Below, one piece after another: positions 9,470 to 20,884 of a DNA stretch of 64,000 nucleotides (position 1 is the first letter of the stretch; every line of letters starts with the position of its first letter). A program made the position numbers and the translations under genes. Origin of the DNA: Parelaphostrongylus tenuis (Eukaryota; Nematoda; Chromadorea; Rhabditida; Metastrongylidae); the NCBI GenBank assembly GCA_019055375.1, contig JAHQIW010007345.1:62001-126000 (forward strand), in the 5' to 3' direction. Below the pieces are notes generated by a model. It worked only from the letters and a program-made list of their open reading frames with translations. It had not been told where the DNA came from and searched no databases.

Positions 9470-9694
9470 GTAACTGCCCTAATGCACGATTATTCAAAGA
9501 CCTTTTTCACTGGGCAGAACGTCCCATCTAGGCTTTCGATAATTGTTTTGAAACTTTTAGTTTCAGTATTTCCAATACTGCTTCTGATTTCTACAAGAGA
9601 CCTATTTAGTGAGTTGGGGCAACAAAAAAATTATGTTTCAACTTTGGCGTACTTTGTTGGCACGGCTAGGGTTTATGAAGGGATCTTTACCTGA

Positions 9695-10470
9695 GTTTCA
9701 ATAGTGATAGACCCCCGCCCCCCACAAATTTCAATGACCTTGGAACTACTCTTGATTTTTCGAAGATGTTCCTATATAGCGCCGTGAGAGCAAAAAAAAG
9801 TGATTACATTTAACACCCAAAGTAGTGAGTTCAAACTTCATTGCGGTGCTTCATTGTTCACAACGACAATATAAAACGGTGTCTTCTACAATTCTAGTGA
9901 AGGAAATCTTTGTTCAAAATTTTTATTTTTTTCTGTTGTACGATACAACACATTCTATTTTACAAGATCATATGTTTCTGGTGCTTATTTCTCTGAATAC
10001 GAGATGTGATATCTTTCTTGTTCTATGAAGAGTATTTTACAGAAAACCAAATTCAGTTTCTGAATTTCCGTCTCTCAAGTTACCTAATAAGTACTTAATT
10101 TCTGTTGGAAATCCTTCAACAAACTCTGGTCGAGCGAAAAATGCGCGGAATGTGAAACGCAATGTTGTTCCAGCTGTAACAGCAATGAAAGGATGCGTAT
10201 TCGAACAGAAAGATTACTGAAATCGTCGAGATTCAGGCTATCAAGTGATTAGTGAAAGTCTGAGGAAAAGCAAATCAAGGATCCCGTCTCCGAGCGGGTT
10301 ATTTTCTTGCATTACATCTTGTAAAGCTTTTAGCGACGATTAATAAAAATCAAAAACCCCAGTAGGCGCGCATAAAATACAGACACATAACGAGGATTTT
10401 GATTTAGTAACCATTCTCGCAAAGGAACATAAAAATGATTTCGAGCGATAACTTAGATCCATTTCTGTGC
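9695..10470. other. Non-coding stretch
   Basis: No supported exon, repeat copy or hairpin was found here. The sequence is AT-rich with a short C-rich patch near 9713 (CCCCCGCCCCCC). Confidence 0.35.
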
Positions 10471-10476
10471 TCTCAG

Positions 10477-10535
10477 CAAGACGGATACATCATCAATGTA
10501 CCGATGCGGCTGGTCTACATATTCACTGATGGATT
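10477..10535 (+). CDS. Candidate short exon (exon l)
   Basis: The acceptor TCTGTGCTCTCAG and a GTAAAA donor flank a 59-base segment open in two frames: one reads QDGYIINVPMRLVYIFTDG and the other KTDTSSMYRCGWSTYSLMD. The second fits the exit phase of the exon at 9373. A small exon 10651-10687 (SALVVKVSGWMT, donor GTAAGTCG) and another at 10784-10842 could follow. The frame cannot be decided by eye. Confidence 0.25.
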
Positions 10536-10989
10536 GTAAAACGTTAAAACACTGAGTATACAATGGAAGCTGGTTACTGTATATTTCAATAACATTCACA
10601 TGATTACAATGATTACTCTATATTTCCACAACATTCACGTATCGAGTAAGATCTGCTTTGGTTGTGAAGGTGTCTGGCTGGATGACTGTAAGTCGATTCG
10701 TCTTTTCTATGCACTGAAAAGGCAAAACCGTTGAAATGTCAGCCGCTGTCTCTAAAGTGCAAAATGAATAGTATTGTTTACAGCCTTGTGTCAGCTCAGT
10801 TAGAAAATTTCATAATTATCTACTCCAACCCGAGATCAATAGGTAGGGAGTCTTGGGGATTTTTTTTCCGTTTTAACGCCCGAATATCGCCATAACTAAT
10901 GGCAAAAATGTTCACTGAAATACAAAATCCCATATTTGCCACAGTGTTACAAACATAAAGTGTGATCACAACTTGAAAATCCCGTTTAG

Positions 10990-11094
10990 GGTGTGGCTTT
11001 GAATTCCATGGTGGATCGCCGTCAACTCGCGACCAGATATGCCGTTCAGGTAGAAGTTGCACTAAACATCGAGGATAAACTTATCGTCAACTAT
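10990..11094 (+). CDS. Candidate exon, large unknown gene (exon m)
   Basis: A 35-codon exon, phase zero at both ends, between CCCGTTTAG and the donor GTACGT. It encodes GVALNSMVDRRQLATRYAV and then QVEVALNIEDKLIVNY. It is locally richer in G and C than its flanks. Its exit phase matches the exon at 15979, which would place the whole RTE insertion in one intron. An alternative donor (GTAGAAG, 11050) in another frame is possible. Confidence 0.35.
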
Positions 11095-11384
11095 GTACGT
11101 TGTGTTAGGTTTGGAAAGCCTCCATGGCTTTTTTATCATTCCACGTCTATTTCATGAAAGCCTCAACAATACTTGAAAAATAAACAAGACCATGAATTGC
11201 TCGGCATATGTTGACGTTTTTGCTTTAGTGTGCTCACCTGCGGATTTCTTGATTTTCGAAAAATAAGCAGAATTAATAAATTCTTGAATATTTGAATGAC
11301 CAAGAGACTCAAATCTCAAGATTTTCTGGAATCTCAGTGACTAAATAATTCGATGGTAACTTGTTGGTAAGGATACAATATGTT

Positions 11385-11885
11385 TTGAGCCATAATGTAT
11401 GTGTTGTACAAGCGTTTTTTTCGTCCCACCGGCACTCATCAGTAGCACCCGTCCTCGGTTTAGACGATCCCTTGTGCCTATACCCCTCTATGATGAAATT
11501 GACGCCGAGCAACACATCACTGCAAATCAGATGATGGGATTATCTGACATTGTAGTGGGCTACAGTGGGGCTTGTGGCTTTTAAATTGAATCATATCTCT
11601 CCATTCAAGCACTAGTTCATAGACCTTGCACATGTTATATCCTGATGTGACATGTTCCATCCATGTCAAAATGTTACTGTTTGAGCAAAGTTCATAAAAA
11701 AAGCGGTATTCTGGAAAAGTAACTTGTTGATTTGATAGCTAAATTTACTTTAGTAATTATTTTTTGGGCCATGCATGTCGTCGGCTATGAGCACTTATAC
11801 AGTGAGATACACGCGTGTTTCGGCCTTGACAGCCTGGCCAGTTGCATATAGCCTTTCGTTTTACCCTTTACACAGAGAAGGTGCG
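11385..11885. repeat. Degraded dispersed-repeat fragments
   Basis: 11425-11525 (CACTCATCAGTAGCACCCGT, then GACGCCGAGCAACACATCACT) matches the interior of the fold-back element at 62 kb. 11760-11885 has family A landmarks (GATACACGCGTGTTTCG). Both are partial and diverged. No gene is supported in this stretch. Confidence 0.45.
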
Positions 11886-12413
11886 GACGTACTATTTACA
11901 CGCGCCACTGAGTGAAAATATCACTGGATCTCCCTCTTTGAGGGATCCCGCCCGGATGACTGCGAAGGCACGTGACACGTCCACAGGTGGTGGATAGGGG
12001 AATAAACGCAAACCTCAAGCGACCGTGTGCTTCCCAAAGACGCAAGTGGATTCAGGGGATTAGCTCCCTGCTTCTGAAGCGCCGATTTGACAAAACTCTA
12101 TTTCTACGGGTCAAGTCGGCCAAAAGCCTACAATTAAACGGCTGGGAAGTACATAGGAGGTGGTTAGGAAGCGCCTTCAACAAATAAGCTCTTCCCGCTC
12201 CTACGAGAGAGACTGGCAAGCTACTCGTGAGTACTCAGCCCCACGCTTAGAGCCAGGCAAGTTATACGTTGGGTATCAAAATGTCAAAAACGGTAACAAA
12301 CATGGGCCTCATTCCTCTGATCCCGAAAGAGCCCCTGGTACGGCAGCGCCAGGTAGGACGAGTACGGAGAGGCTGCCAAAATCTCAGTGCCAAGATAGGC
12401 TGCCAAGATCGAA

Positions 12414-13544
12414 ATGGACCAAAATTACGATTTGTACCTTGCAAGAACCCTTGCTCACGAATCCGCTGTGGAAGATCTATTGATTCAAGCAAGAAGGATA
12501 AGGTACGACTTCATTAGCCTGGCTGAGACGAGAGGACGCCAACCTTTTCACGCTGTTTATGACACCGGAGATGAACTGTTACTTGGAACATGCGATAGCA
12601 GAGGTGTTGGCGGAGTTGGCGTCCTCTTTTGATCGGATTTGACCATGAACATCGATTCTTTTGAACAACTAACAACCCGTATTGGGCAGTTACTGTTGGA
12701 ACGATGTGGTTCAATGACGGCTTTGACCACGTTCTCTGCTTAAGCACCAACATCAAGCTATGACGAAGACGAAAGCGAAGCGTTCTATATGAACCTTGAA
12801 AAATTCTTCAGAGAGGATCATACTTTCTTCAAAGTCATTTTCGGAGATTTCAACGCGACAATAGGACCTGGGAGGATGCCTGAAGAACTTCACATTGGAA
12901 CCCACTGACTAGAATGGAATTAACAGGGTGAGAGGCTATCTGAGTTTATCATGACGACCCGAACTATCCATGGTATTTCACGATTCCAAAAGCCTCATTT
13001 TCAGCGATAGACGTGTAGAAGTCTCCCAATGGAGAGTACCATAACGATAGACCACATCTTAGTGAATCGACGATTTTGCCTGATCGATGTCGCTGTTGTT
13101 TCTAAGTTCTACAAGAGATCAGACCATTGCCTCCTTTGCGCAACTTTCCGGTTTTTGCGAAAAGGAGAGAAAGTCAAACAACGAAGTCTCGGAACTACCA
13201 TAAACTGGGATGTATTCAAATCATTAGTCGGCTCCTGGGAAGGTGCCGTTGTCGACATCATCAACGAAGAATACGATCGGCTCGTTGAATATCTTCACGT
13301 TAGCGCTGTTAAAGCCGAGAGTCCTGAAGTCACGAAGAGACGCTTGTCTCCGCAGACGCTCGAGCTGATAAGTCAACGAGGAATAGCACGAGCTACAGGC
13401 AACCGAAGCCTTACGTCCGAACTTGCGAAACGCTGCAGAAAAGCGACAAAGAAGAACTCAAAGAGAGGCGAGCAGCAGTTATGGCACCTGGGAAGAGCAT
13501 TCGCAAAGCCCAGCGAGGCCTTGCCAATTATTAGACCTAGATGA
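12414..13544 (+). pseudogene. RTE endonuclease domain, broken
   Basis: The N-terminal part of the element protein is an apurinic-type endonuclease that nicks target DNA for target-primed reverse transcription. It is recognisable from ARTLAHESAVEDLLIQARRI through the GDFNA motif to an IDHI motif and SDHCLL, which correspond to conserved catalytic blocks of this endonuclease family. The frame is lost between 12632 and 12780 and again near 12907-13029. From 13029 a 171-codon stretch is intact, covering the linker (RRLSPQTLELISQRGIARA). Confidence 0.85.
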
Positions 13545-13658
13545 CTGCACTCCAATGCCCTAACGGACACTTACAGCTTCCAGAAGGGCTATGGTAAAAA
13601 TCATCAACCCGTACTACTCGGACTCTTCGCTAGCCATGCCCTCTTACCGTCATATGGA

Positions 13659-15170
13659 TTGAAAGAGAATGAATATGTCTTTCCACCGGTCCTCCCTTCC
13701 GAAACTCGACATGCTATATCGTCGGTGAATAACAGAACAACACCCGGTCCAGACAGGATTAGACCAGAACACCTGAATAACCTACCACCAGTTCTCATCA
13801 ACGCTCTGGCTCGGCTCTTCACCATCTACCTGTCGAATGCAGGGTTCCCATTCAATGAAAACCAGCAAGACCGTATTGCTGTTCAAGAAGGGAGGCCCCA
13901 CGACATAGGCAGCTATCGCCCAGTCTGCCTGTGGTCGTTGTCTATGAACTCTTCACTCGAGTTATCCTGAACAGTATTGACAGAACACTGGACAAAGGAC
14001 GGCCATGCATACAAGCAGGGTTCCGAAAAGAATTTAGTACTATGACCACATCTACACGATCACAAGACTCATTGGAGTTTCACGAAAGTACAAACAACCA
14101 CTTTGTCTCACTTTCATCGTTCTGAAAAAGTCTTTGATGTGGTGGAAACAGAAGCGCTTGTAGAAGCTCTGCATAACCAGGGCGTCCCTACTCGGTGCAT
14201 AATGATTCTTCGTGAACTATATAAAAATTTCACGCCCATAGCATCCATTCTACAACAATATCACCACTGACATAAGAAGAGGAGTTCGACAAGACGATAC
14301 AATTTCGCCAAAACTACTTACTGCCATCCTACAAAACGTCATGCGAACATTAGAATGGGACGATATGGGAGTGGAAAATGGCGCTTGGCAATCGAACCAT
14401 CTTCGCTTTGCTGATGATATCGTCCCCATATCATCAAGCATAAGTCAAGCGGAGCAAATGTTGACAGATTTCGATAACTCCTGTGGAAAGATTGGTCTTC
14501 AACTAAATCTGAGAAAACGATGTTCTTGAGGAACGAATGGGTTTTGAATGTCTTATTCACGTTCAATGGAACGACAATCTCCAAATGCTCCAGTTACGCC
14601 TATCTATGTCTTGAAATCAACATGATGAACGGCATGAAAGACCTAGCTTCAGAGATGAGCAGGAGGAAACGGGTGGTTTGGGAAACGTTTAAGAGCGTAG
14701 AAGATGTAGTGAAGAGGACAAAAAACATCCGACTCCGTGCCCACCTTTTTGACTCGACGATTATCCCTGCCCTAACGTATGCAGCAAAACCCTTGCTGCT
14801 ACGTAAACAGGATGAAAGATTACTTGGTGTTATTAAATGCGCAGTCGAAAGGTCGATGCTAGGAGTATCTCGTATCTCTCAATTGAGGGAAAGAATCCGA
14901 AGTTCCGACCTACGTCAACGGTCGAAGATCAGGAGCGCCGTTCTACACGCCAAGATATCGAAAATAAGGTGGGCCGAACACGTGATGCGCTTTAACGACC
15001 ACCGATGGACGAGAGCCGTTACCGACTGGATTTCTCGGGACATTAAGCGCTGTAGAGGAAGACCACCAACCTGTTCGTCCGATATCCTCGCGAGAGATTA
15101 GAAGAAAATATGATGCTCAGTGAGCCTTGAAGCAAGGAACACCCACTAGGCTACTCTTGCACGCGATAGG
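13659..15170 (+). pseudogene. RTE reverse transcriptase domain and C-terminus, broken
   Basis: The RT segments are spread over several frames: PPVLPSETRHAISSVNN, then HDIGSYRPVCLW, then a scrambled region, then HLRFADDIVPISSSISQAEQ. The FADD catalytic motif is at 14407-14418. The thumb and C-terminal part (14520-15101) is one long frame that includes LRAHLFDSTIIPALTYAA, MLGVSRISQLRERIRSSDLR and DIKRCRGRPPT. The tail after 15101 is shifted. Three or more frameshifts rule out an active protein. Confidence 0.88.
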
Positions 15171-15978
15171 GAAAAATGGAAGTGTTGCTGGTACCCGCTC
15201 GAGTCACTCGGCGATCAACGGGACAACAGGTGACACAGGTGACATGTGATCACTGGATAGGCAGTGTGTCCGTTTTCAAGTGCCGAGTTTGCTCTGACGA
15301 ACCTTGAAATCATACCTGGGGGTGATGACTTCCCACTGTACACCACAGCTCATTCTTCATGAATACCAACAAGCTATGATAAAACAGAAAATCACTAAGA
15401 AGTGAGAAAAAGTGAAGCAGAAGAAAACTGATCCGATTGTGAGAATTAGCTCAATCGTTTCAGTTTCATGCATGTGTTTCACAGTCCGTTCATTCCTTCA
15501 GTAGTCTATAAAACAGCACACATTAGTCACCTCTCTCTATTGCCACTTTCTGGTTAGTTTTCAATCTTTCAATATTCAGCAGAAAATTTTACTAACTATT
15601 CATTTAGAATTTTCATTCATTCAATTCTTTTTCATCTGTGCCAATGCTTTCTTTCTTCATCGCTGTCTTTGAAATACGTCGGTTTATTACGGCATAAAAC
15701 ATACCACGTAGATTACAACAAGTTTGAGCTACTATCATAACTTTCTACCTTTTTTATCAGTTAAATTTATCGCACTAAAAGTACATGTTGAAATGTTGCT
15801 TAAGAACGGTGAAGTAATACACGGACCAAGTAGATGTTTACGTTTCCATTTAGAGTGACACTGACTCAAACAGATTTTATATCGAGAAATTATGTTGACT
15901 ACTTAGCTAAAATTAAGGAAATACAATAATAGCACAGAGAAGCTTTGGTTGTGTTTTTTCTTTTACTTTCATCTTCAG

Positions 15979-16081
15979 CCAGTTAAATTATTCGCTGCCA
16001 ATCGATCGGATAAAAATTGCTGCCGTAGTGAAGAATCTCAGAGTAAAAAGCCTCCCTACAATGCACAGTGCATACGGCTTG
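15979..16081 (+). CDS. Candidate exon, large unknown gene (exon n)
   Basis: A strong acceptor (CTTTCATCTTCAG) and donor (CTTG|GTGAGG) enclose 34 codons: PVKLFAANRSDKNCCRSEE, then SQSKKPPYNAQCIRL. Entry phase zero matches the exon ending at 11094. Exit phase one matches the exon starting at 16952. The cysteine pair and mixed charge give no family name. Confidence 0.42.
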
Positions 16082-16331
16082 GTGAGGGCTTATGGAAAAG
16101 ACATGAGACATCTTATGCCGCGATTTCAACTAGAAATATTTTCAATCAGCACTTGAAATGTGAGTGGGGACGATAGTTCAAAAAGAAGAGAAAAGTAAGA
16201 AGCGCTATTTGAGTAGTTCCTTTGAAATGTTTATAAAATTGGCCTGCGGGTAGCAATTGTATACAGAAGATATATAGAATATTCTATATTCTAAACTCTA
16301 ATGCAATTCATTTCTATTTTATCTCTTCCAG

Positions 16332-16600
16332 TGGTGGTATGATGTTTCAATTATTCCCAATGATGCTGAGTGATGTGCAAACTTTCGCGTCAGACCGGAT
16401 TCGCACCCACCTCTTTCTAAATCCGGGAGCGTGTGCTCTAACCCGTTGTACTACTGATGTCCGTTTTGCTCACCACTCTACGCCACAATGCATCTATCTG
16501 TCAGCGACCAACCGCTCCAGGATAGAGTGAGATATGAATTCGAGTCGCGCCTAATGAGAGAGTTTTGCACATCACTCTAGATCAATGAATATATTCTAAA
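16332..16600. repeat. Inverted tRNA-like repeat, family B, copy 1
   Basis: The left end reads GATGTGCAAACTTTCGCGTCAG, then a reversed B-box-like GGATTCGCACCCAC. The right end has the inverted counterpart GAATTCGAGTCGCGCC, then GTTTTGCACATCACTC. The interior contains CACCACTCTACGCCACAATGC, GCATCTATCTGTCAGC and similar phrases shared with the 36.5 kb copy. It looks like a short non-autonomous element whose two ends are mirror-image tRNA-3'-like segments. Confidence 0.65.
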
Positions 16601-16951
16601 ATCGCCAGGTTGACACTAGACTTTTTTGCGATCAATTCGTTCTTTTCACTCCAATTAGCAGCGGCTTATGGTGAACACCTCAGAGTATCTAGCACGGCCA
16701 TCTCAGAAATTTAGGGAGATTCGACACGGGCAACGTTTTAACTGTACTTCGAAGATCAAAACCTTCTATCAGCAGCCAAACTTATAGACAAAGTTCACAG
16801 TAATTTGTCGATCATAAAGGCGAGAAAGGCAACAAATTCCACAAAATGCTAAAATCCACGCAACATCTGATGTATGGTAGGCAACGAATAATAAATAACT
16901 AAACACTGTGGAAGTGTAAATTGCATATTGGCTCATATTATCCTCCTAGAG

Positions 16952-17081
16952 GGATTATCGACGTAGGAAGCCACTGCTGCTCTCGTATCATAAAAATTGG
17001 GTACCAGTTCGCCCACGCAAATGGAGTTTGTGGGATAGTTGTGTGTGAAGAAACCATTTGTGACCATGTACTTGTTGATTT
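16952..17081 (+). CDS. Candidate exon, large unknown gene (exon o)
   Basis: Between TCCTCCTAGAG and the donor GTGAGCAC one frame reads IIDVGSHCCSRIIKIGYQF and then AHANGVCGIVVCEETICDHV, a cysteine-rich globular segment. Taking the second AG at the acceptor gives a phase that fits the previous exon. The opposite strand is open too, but the residue pattern and splice sites favour plus. The next exon in phase was not found before 18029. Confidence 0.42.
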
Positions 17082-17604
17082 GTGAGCACGCACTGAGTAC
17101 CTATACGGTTTTGCTTCACAAATTGAAGAAGCTCCAAAACTGTTCTGACCACCTACTCCTCCCAAAGCTAAGTCATGTCTATCATTCTATTTTTTCATAC
17201 CAACAATCTACGATGTGAAACGTCCTCATTTCTTTGCCACGTTTATTCATAAACACAGTCCATTCCGATCCGTTCATGTCAACATTCATGCTTATTGTTT
17301 CGTAGTCGAAAAGCAGTTTGCTAAGGAGACCTGTTTCACACAGATTTATACATATCGCATATCCAGAATTTTTTATAATAACCTTAGCATTCTAAAACAT
17401 GGAAAATCCACACTCTCAAAATTTCATTAATCACATTTCATCCAAACACGACTAGTTTGAGGTAGTCCTGTCTCATCCATTCCTAATCGCAATCACCGGC
17501 GATCAAACTGAGCCCCTGCTTTACTCAATTTTCTGGAGCCGAATGCTGTGCACGGGCAGCAATGTGAGATGTTTGAATAGTATGTGCATTTACATTTATA
17601 TCCT

Positions 17605-17846
17605 ATAACGTCGAATTCACCCACAGTGGCGGATCGTGCTACCACTAGGCCACGGCCCTTGCTCTGCTATCATTCTTTCTGCTATGCAAGGCATCAAAAC
17701 CGGCAGTAGTCAACCGTGAACGAGTTTGCTTTGAGGTGATAAGTTTCGATGAGTTGTATCGCCGGATTAGTGATGGCAGAGCAAGAGCTGATGTAGTGGT
17801 AAGACGCGACCCCAGTAAGGACGTAACGCGGATTTAATTCTCACTT
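17605..17846. repeat. Inverted tRNA-like repeat, family C
   Basis: The left arm (17608-17670: GGATCGTGCTACCACTAGGC, then CCTTGCTCTGCTATC) pairs with the right arm (17772-17846: GATGGCAGAGCAAG, then GTAGTGGTAAGACGCGACC). The right arm reads like a tRNA A box (TGTAGTGGTAAGACGC) followed by a degraded B box (GATTTAATTCTCAC). It is unlike families A and B in sequence but has the same architecture. No coding capacity. Confidence 0.6.
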
Positions 17847-18028
17847 AAGAATTCAACTCTCGCACATCGTTCAACATTTTGGATAAATTAATATAAGTAT
17901 AGTAAATAATATATAATATTATAATGCTGCCAAAGTGATATGGAAGGAAATCTTTCACATTTAACCTAACGAAGAAAATAAATACGAATGTATAAACAAG
18001 ATAGCAACTAATCTATTGTTTCATTCAG

Positions 18029-18180
18029 GACACAATCGAGGTGGGTAGTGAGTCGTCCAAAGTTACATGGGCTGTTCTAAGTCAAGCAATCCGCTACTAT
18101 GTGAAATCACATATGACGAACGCTCGACGCCTGCAATATCATGAGATTTGTCACATACAGTGTATGACATTACTTTCGCG
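18029..18180 (+). CDS. Candidate exon, unknown gene (exon p)
   Basis: Acceptor TTGTTTCATTCAG, donor GTGCGT. The single open frame encodes DTIEVGSESSKVTWAVLSQA, then IRYYVKSHMTNARRLQYHEI and a CHIQC motif. The exit phase matches the exon at 18249. The helical, charged composition suggests a globular protein. No family is recognised. Confidence 0.45.
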
Positions 18181-18248
18181 GTGCGTTTACCATGTCTAAC
18201 AAAATCTACTAAGATGTGCAAATCTCCCATTCCTTCCGTTTAGTTTAG

Positions 18249-18438
18249 AGGAGTTAGGAATGGAATTTTTAGTGTATTACGTTGCAAGAACGATAATGAG
18301 TGCAAGTTCTTGGAGCTTGAACTCTACGGAAACACTACTGGGTCGTCACTCAATGACTGGCGAAGCACACTCAGAAACAGGCTGCTTACGGAGGAAGTGT
18401 TGGGAAGTACACTTATCGAAAAGCAAGAATTTATGGTG
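18249..18438 (+). CDS. Candidate exon, unknown gene (exon q)
   Basis: Acceptor TTTAGTTTAG, donor GTAAGC, intron of 68 nt upstream. It encodes GVRNGIFSVLRCKNDNECKF, then LELELYGNTTGSSLNDWRST and a helix (RNRLLTEEVLGSTLIEKQEF). An alternative acceptor five bases upstream opens another frame, but codon use (AAG, GAG, AAC, CTC) favours this one. Its exit phase zero fits the exon at 19699. Confidence 0.45.
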
Positions 18439-18726
18439 GTAAGCGATTAGATAACTTATATGATTTCAAGCGAATCAAGTAATATGCTTCACTCGAGTGA
18501 CACTAATGAATTTACAATGCCCACGACGTTTATGCCTGCTGTTTCATTCTCCAGTCCTATCACACAGTGTTTGAAAGTTCAGTACCTACCGACTGAACCT
18601 TAAATTTGATAAAGTATAAAGAAAAGTCGAGTGAATTGTTCAATTCAAAGAGATCGTTTTCCGACGAAGATATTCGCAAGCACAAAAGAAACCCACAATA
18701 AAAATTCATCAACTAGATTATTGAAC

Positions 18727-18987
18727 GGGGCGCCGAAACTGAGTGGTTGTGATGGTCGTCACGGCGCACGTGGAGCAGAGCTCCAGCTTCAGCTCTCTTC
18801 TGTGGTCCAAAAACAACGCTTTACGGAACGCCACAGCCAGACTCTCCTTGAGATTGTAAGGAGTTTCGCTCAACCAGTATTCTACGCCAATCATGAAGAA
18901 GGCGAAAAACGAATTGAATGCTAGAAGTACTGGAATCCGCACAGTGAAAAAAAAAACACTGTTATGATGGATCAAATAAAGTGCTAA
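18727..18987 (+). mobile_element. tRNA-derived SINE-like repeat, family 2
   Basis: A degraded copy of a family with a leucine/serine-tRNA-like head (GGCGCCG...GAGTGGTTGTGATG). The body has CGCCACAGCCAGACTCTCCT and the tail has GAATGCTAGAAGTACTGG then a run of A (about 18949-18958). Other copies are at 24.2 and 49.8 kb (plus) and 27.0 kb (minus). This one sits in the predicted intron before the exon at 19699. Confidence 0.72.
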
Positions 18988-19698
18988 AGTGCTCGAAAAA
19001 TTGTTGAACAATAACGATGATTGATAAGTACCCTAGTAGACCTGAGAGATGGCGATAACAACAATTTTTCATGTGAACAACGACTTTTTGCCACTATGAG
19101 AACATTCTATCTGTAGCCTGGGGTGGCCAGCATGTATTCGAAATAGAACCTGAGAAACTTCATTTTCATAGCTGTTATTTTGTTTCCTAGTAGGCTCAGA
19201 GACTGGTGAAAATGCATTTTGCTCCACTTTCTTTCACTAAAATGCAGTACCAAAACATTGTGAAAAGCTAAAAGGATAAAAAAGTCTGTGGATTGATATG
19301 TGGTAAAGTTCCCGAAATTTCTAATAATCACTCGAATATAAGAAACTGATGAGTTTTTTATCTTTCTTGTGTTTGCTAACCACCATAACTTTACAAAAGG
19401 TATGCCCTTAGATATAATGTTTTCCATCTAATGTTGCATGCGAATTTACTACATTTGAAGCTCTACCACCATAGTGCTCTTCATCAGGGCCAGAAATTGG
19501 TGCGCTAAAATTAGAGGTTTCGATGCATGGCATAGAAACAATGCATACTTCTGAATGTTAAACGTGAAAAACACTTGTTTGTTTAATTAGACAAAATTTC
19601 CTAACTATCAATAAATCAAATCTGATCGATAAATTATTTAGCAGTGGCAAGGAATTTTGAGTAATTTTGAAGTGGTTTTCTGATTTCTTGACTTCTAG

Positions 19699-19836
19699 GC
19701 CAAATGCATCTCATGTCTTGATATGTGCACAGAACTACCGCATTCGACATGGTCTTGGCTATTTCGGGCTACTGAACTGCTTCAAGACGTCGGTCATAAG
19801 TTGTGTCCATGTCCTACCATAAGCGAGAAAAATGCA
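19699..19836 (+). CDS. Candidate exon, unknown gene (exon r)
   Basis: Acceptor TTCTTGACTTCTAG and donor GCA|GTAAGA give 46 codons in phase zero. The product has AKCISCLDMCTELPHS, then WLFRATELLQDVGHKLCPCP. The CxxC, CxxxC and CPC spacing could bind metal, but no named zinc-finger pattern fits. The intron after it is 64 nt. Confidence 0.42.
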
Positions 19837-19900
19837 GTAAGACAAAGAAGCAAACGGCCGTCTGCGAACAGTATCAGACGATGCTCGGCTTATTCAACAG

Positions 19901-20100
19901 CGGGTAGCGCTTCAAATAGTGTCGGTGAATGTGATTTCATCAGACGATTGGATGTTAAGGTTTATCACCCTCGCCAGTCCGTTGTATGTTCGTCAAGTAT
20001 TCCGAGACTCAGCGATAGACGTCGAAGACGGAGCCATGCTGATACGACTATGTGATGAAAACAGTGGATTTCTTTCCTTCTCATTCGGATTCGAAAAAGG
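19901..20100 (+). CDS. Candidate exon, unknown gene (exon s)
   Basis: After TTATTCAACAG the frame encodes RVALQIVSVNVISSDDWMLR, then FITLASPLYVRQVFRDSAID and CDENSGFLSFSFGFEKG. It runs to GG|GTAGCG, which is either a donor (phase two, matching the exon at 20885) or the stop TAG at 20102. The alternating hydrophobic pattern suggests beta strands. Family not recognised. Confidence 0.43.
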
Positions 20101-20884
20101 GTAGCGCACTTACTCTGTTCAGGGCTTAGTTCTTTCATCGAAAATCTTAACACTTGCTAGGCAACAATTTTTCCTCTAATAAGTGATTCTTTACTAAATC
20201 TTTACATTCTTTTCGAATAGAATCGAATAGTTCTACTTTCGGATTTCCAACAAATTGTTCAATTCAAGACAATGTTTCTCGCTCGAAAAAAGACTTTTTC
20301 ACAGAACATTAAACTTATTTCCAAAGTGAATGCACAACGGATATGTGGAATGAGAGTATTTTGATGATTGTAGAAAAATTTTACTCCAAACATATAATGG
20401 TAGAATGATTGAAACACCATGATTTTACTTCCGGATATTAACACTATCGCAATGGCAATGGTAATTCCATTATGACCATGCAAGTAACATTAAATGTGCT
20501 TGAAAGATTTTCAAAAATCACAGCAAGATTTTATAAAGAATAAGGCGCTCGCTGTTGAATCATGTCTTGTATATTCATTACGTACTACTGTCTGTTCGCA
20601 CCCCCGCAGAGGTGATCTTAACAAGTATCGCTCCTATATATTGACTTTCGGTGTATCGTGTACATGCTCATACGTTTTAACCAAGACAGGTGCAGTGCTA
20701 ATTTTTTTATCTTGAAAGGGTAAAAGCTTGGTTTTCTTAGACGCAGAATCTAACCAAATAATGTGTGCGTTGCAGAACACTTTCTAACCATCACAATGCC
20801 ATGTGTACATATACCAACTCAGCAAATATTCAACATCAAATACCCTTATATGTTAAATCAGCATTGACGACGTTGAACGTTCAG

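Larger units (their letters stand above)
11940..15250 (+). mobile_element. RTE-clade non-LTR retrotransposon, nearly full length, inactive
   Basis: It has an upstream region (11940-12400), then endonuclease, reverse transcriptase and C-terminal segments in order. It ends near a short repetitive tail (CAGGTGACACAGGTGACATG), typical of RTE elements, which end in short repeats and not in poly(A). Many frameshifts and stops break the single long frame. Order of landmarks: GTCDSRGVGGVGVL (12590), GDFNATIGPGRMPEELHIGT (12846), IDHILVNRRF (13050), RTTPGPDRIRPEHL (13734), FADDIV (14407), ADHV/AEHVMRF-type motif (14970). It lies in a predicted host intron in the sense orientation. Confidence 0.9.

Noticed and set aside
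19901..20100. Assignment to the XRCC4/SAS-6 head-domain superfamily
   Set aside because: A faint strand pattern and a DDW...RD..ID layout were noticed, but without a search the resemblance is too weak, and no coiled coil follows.
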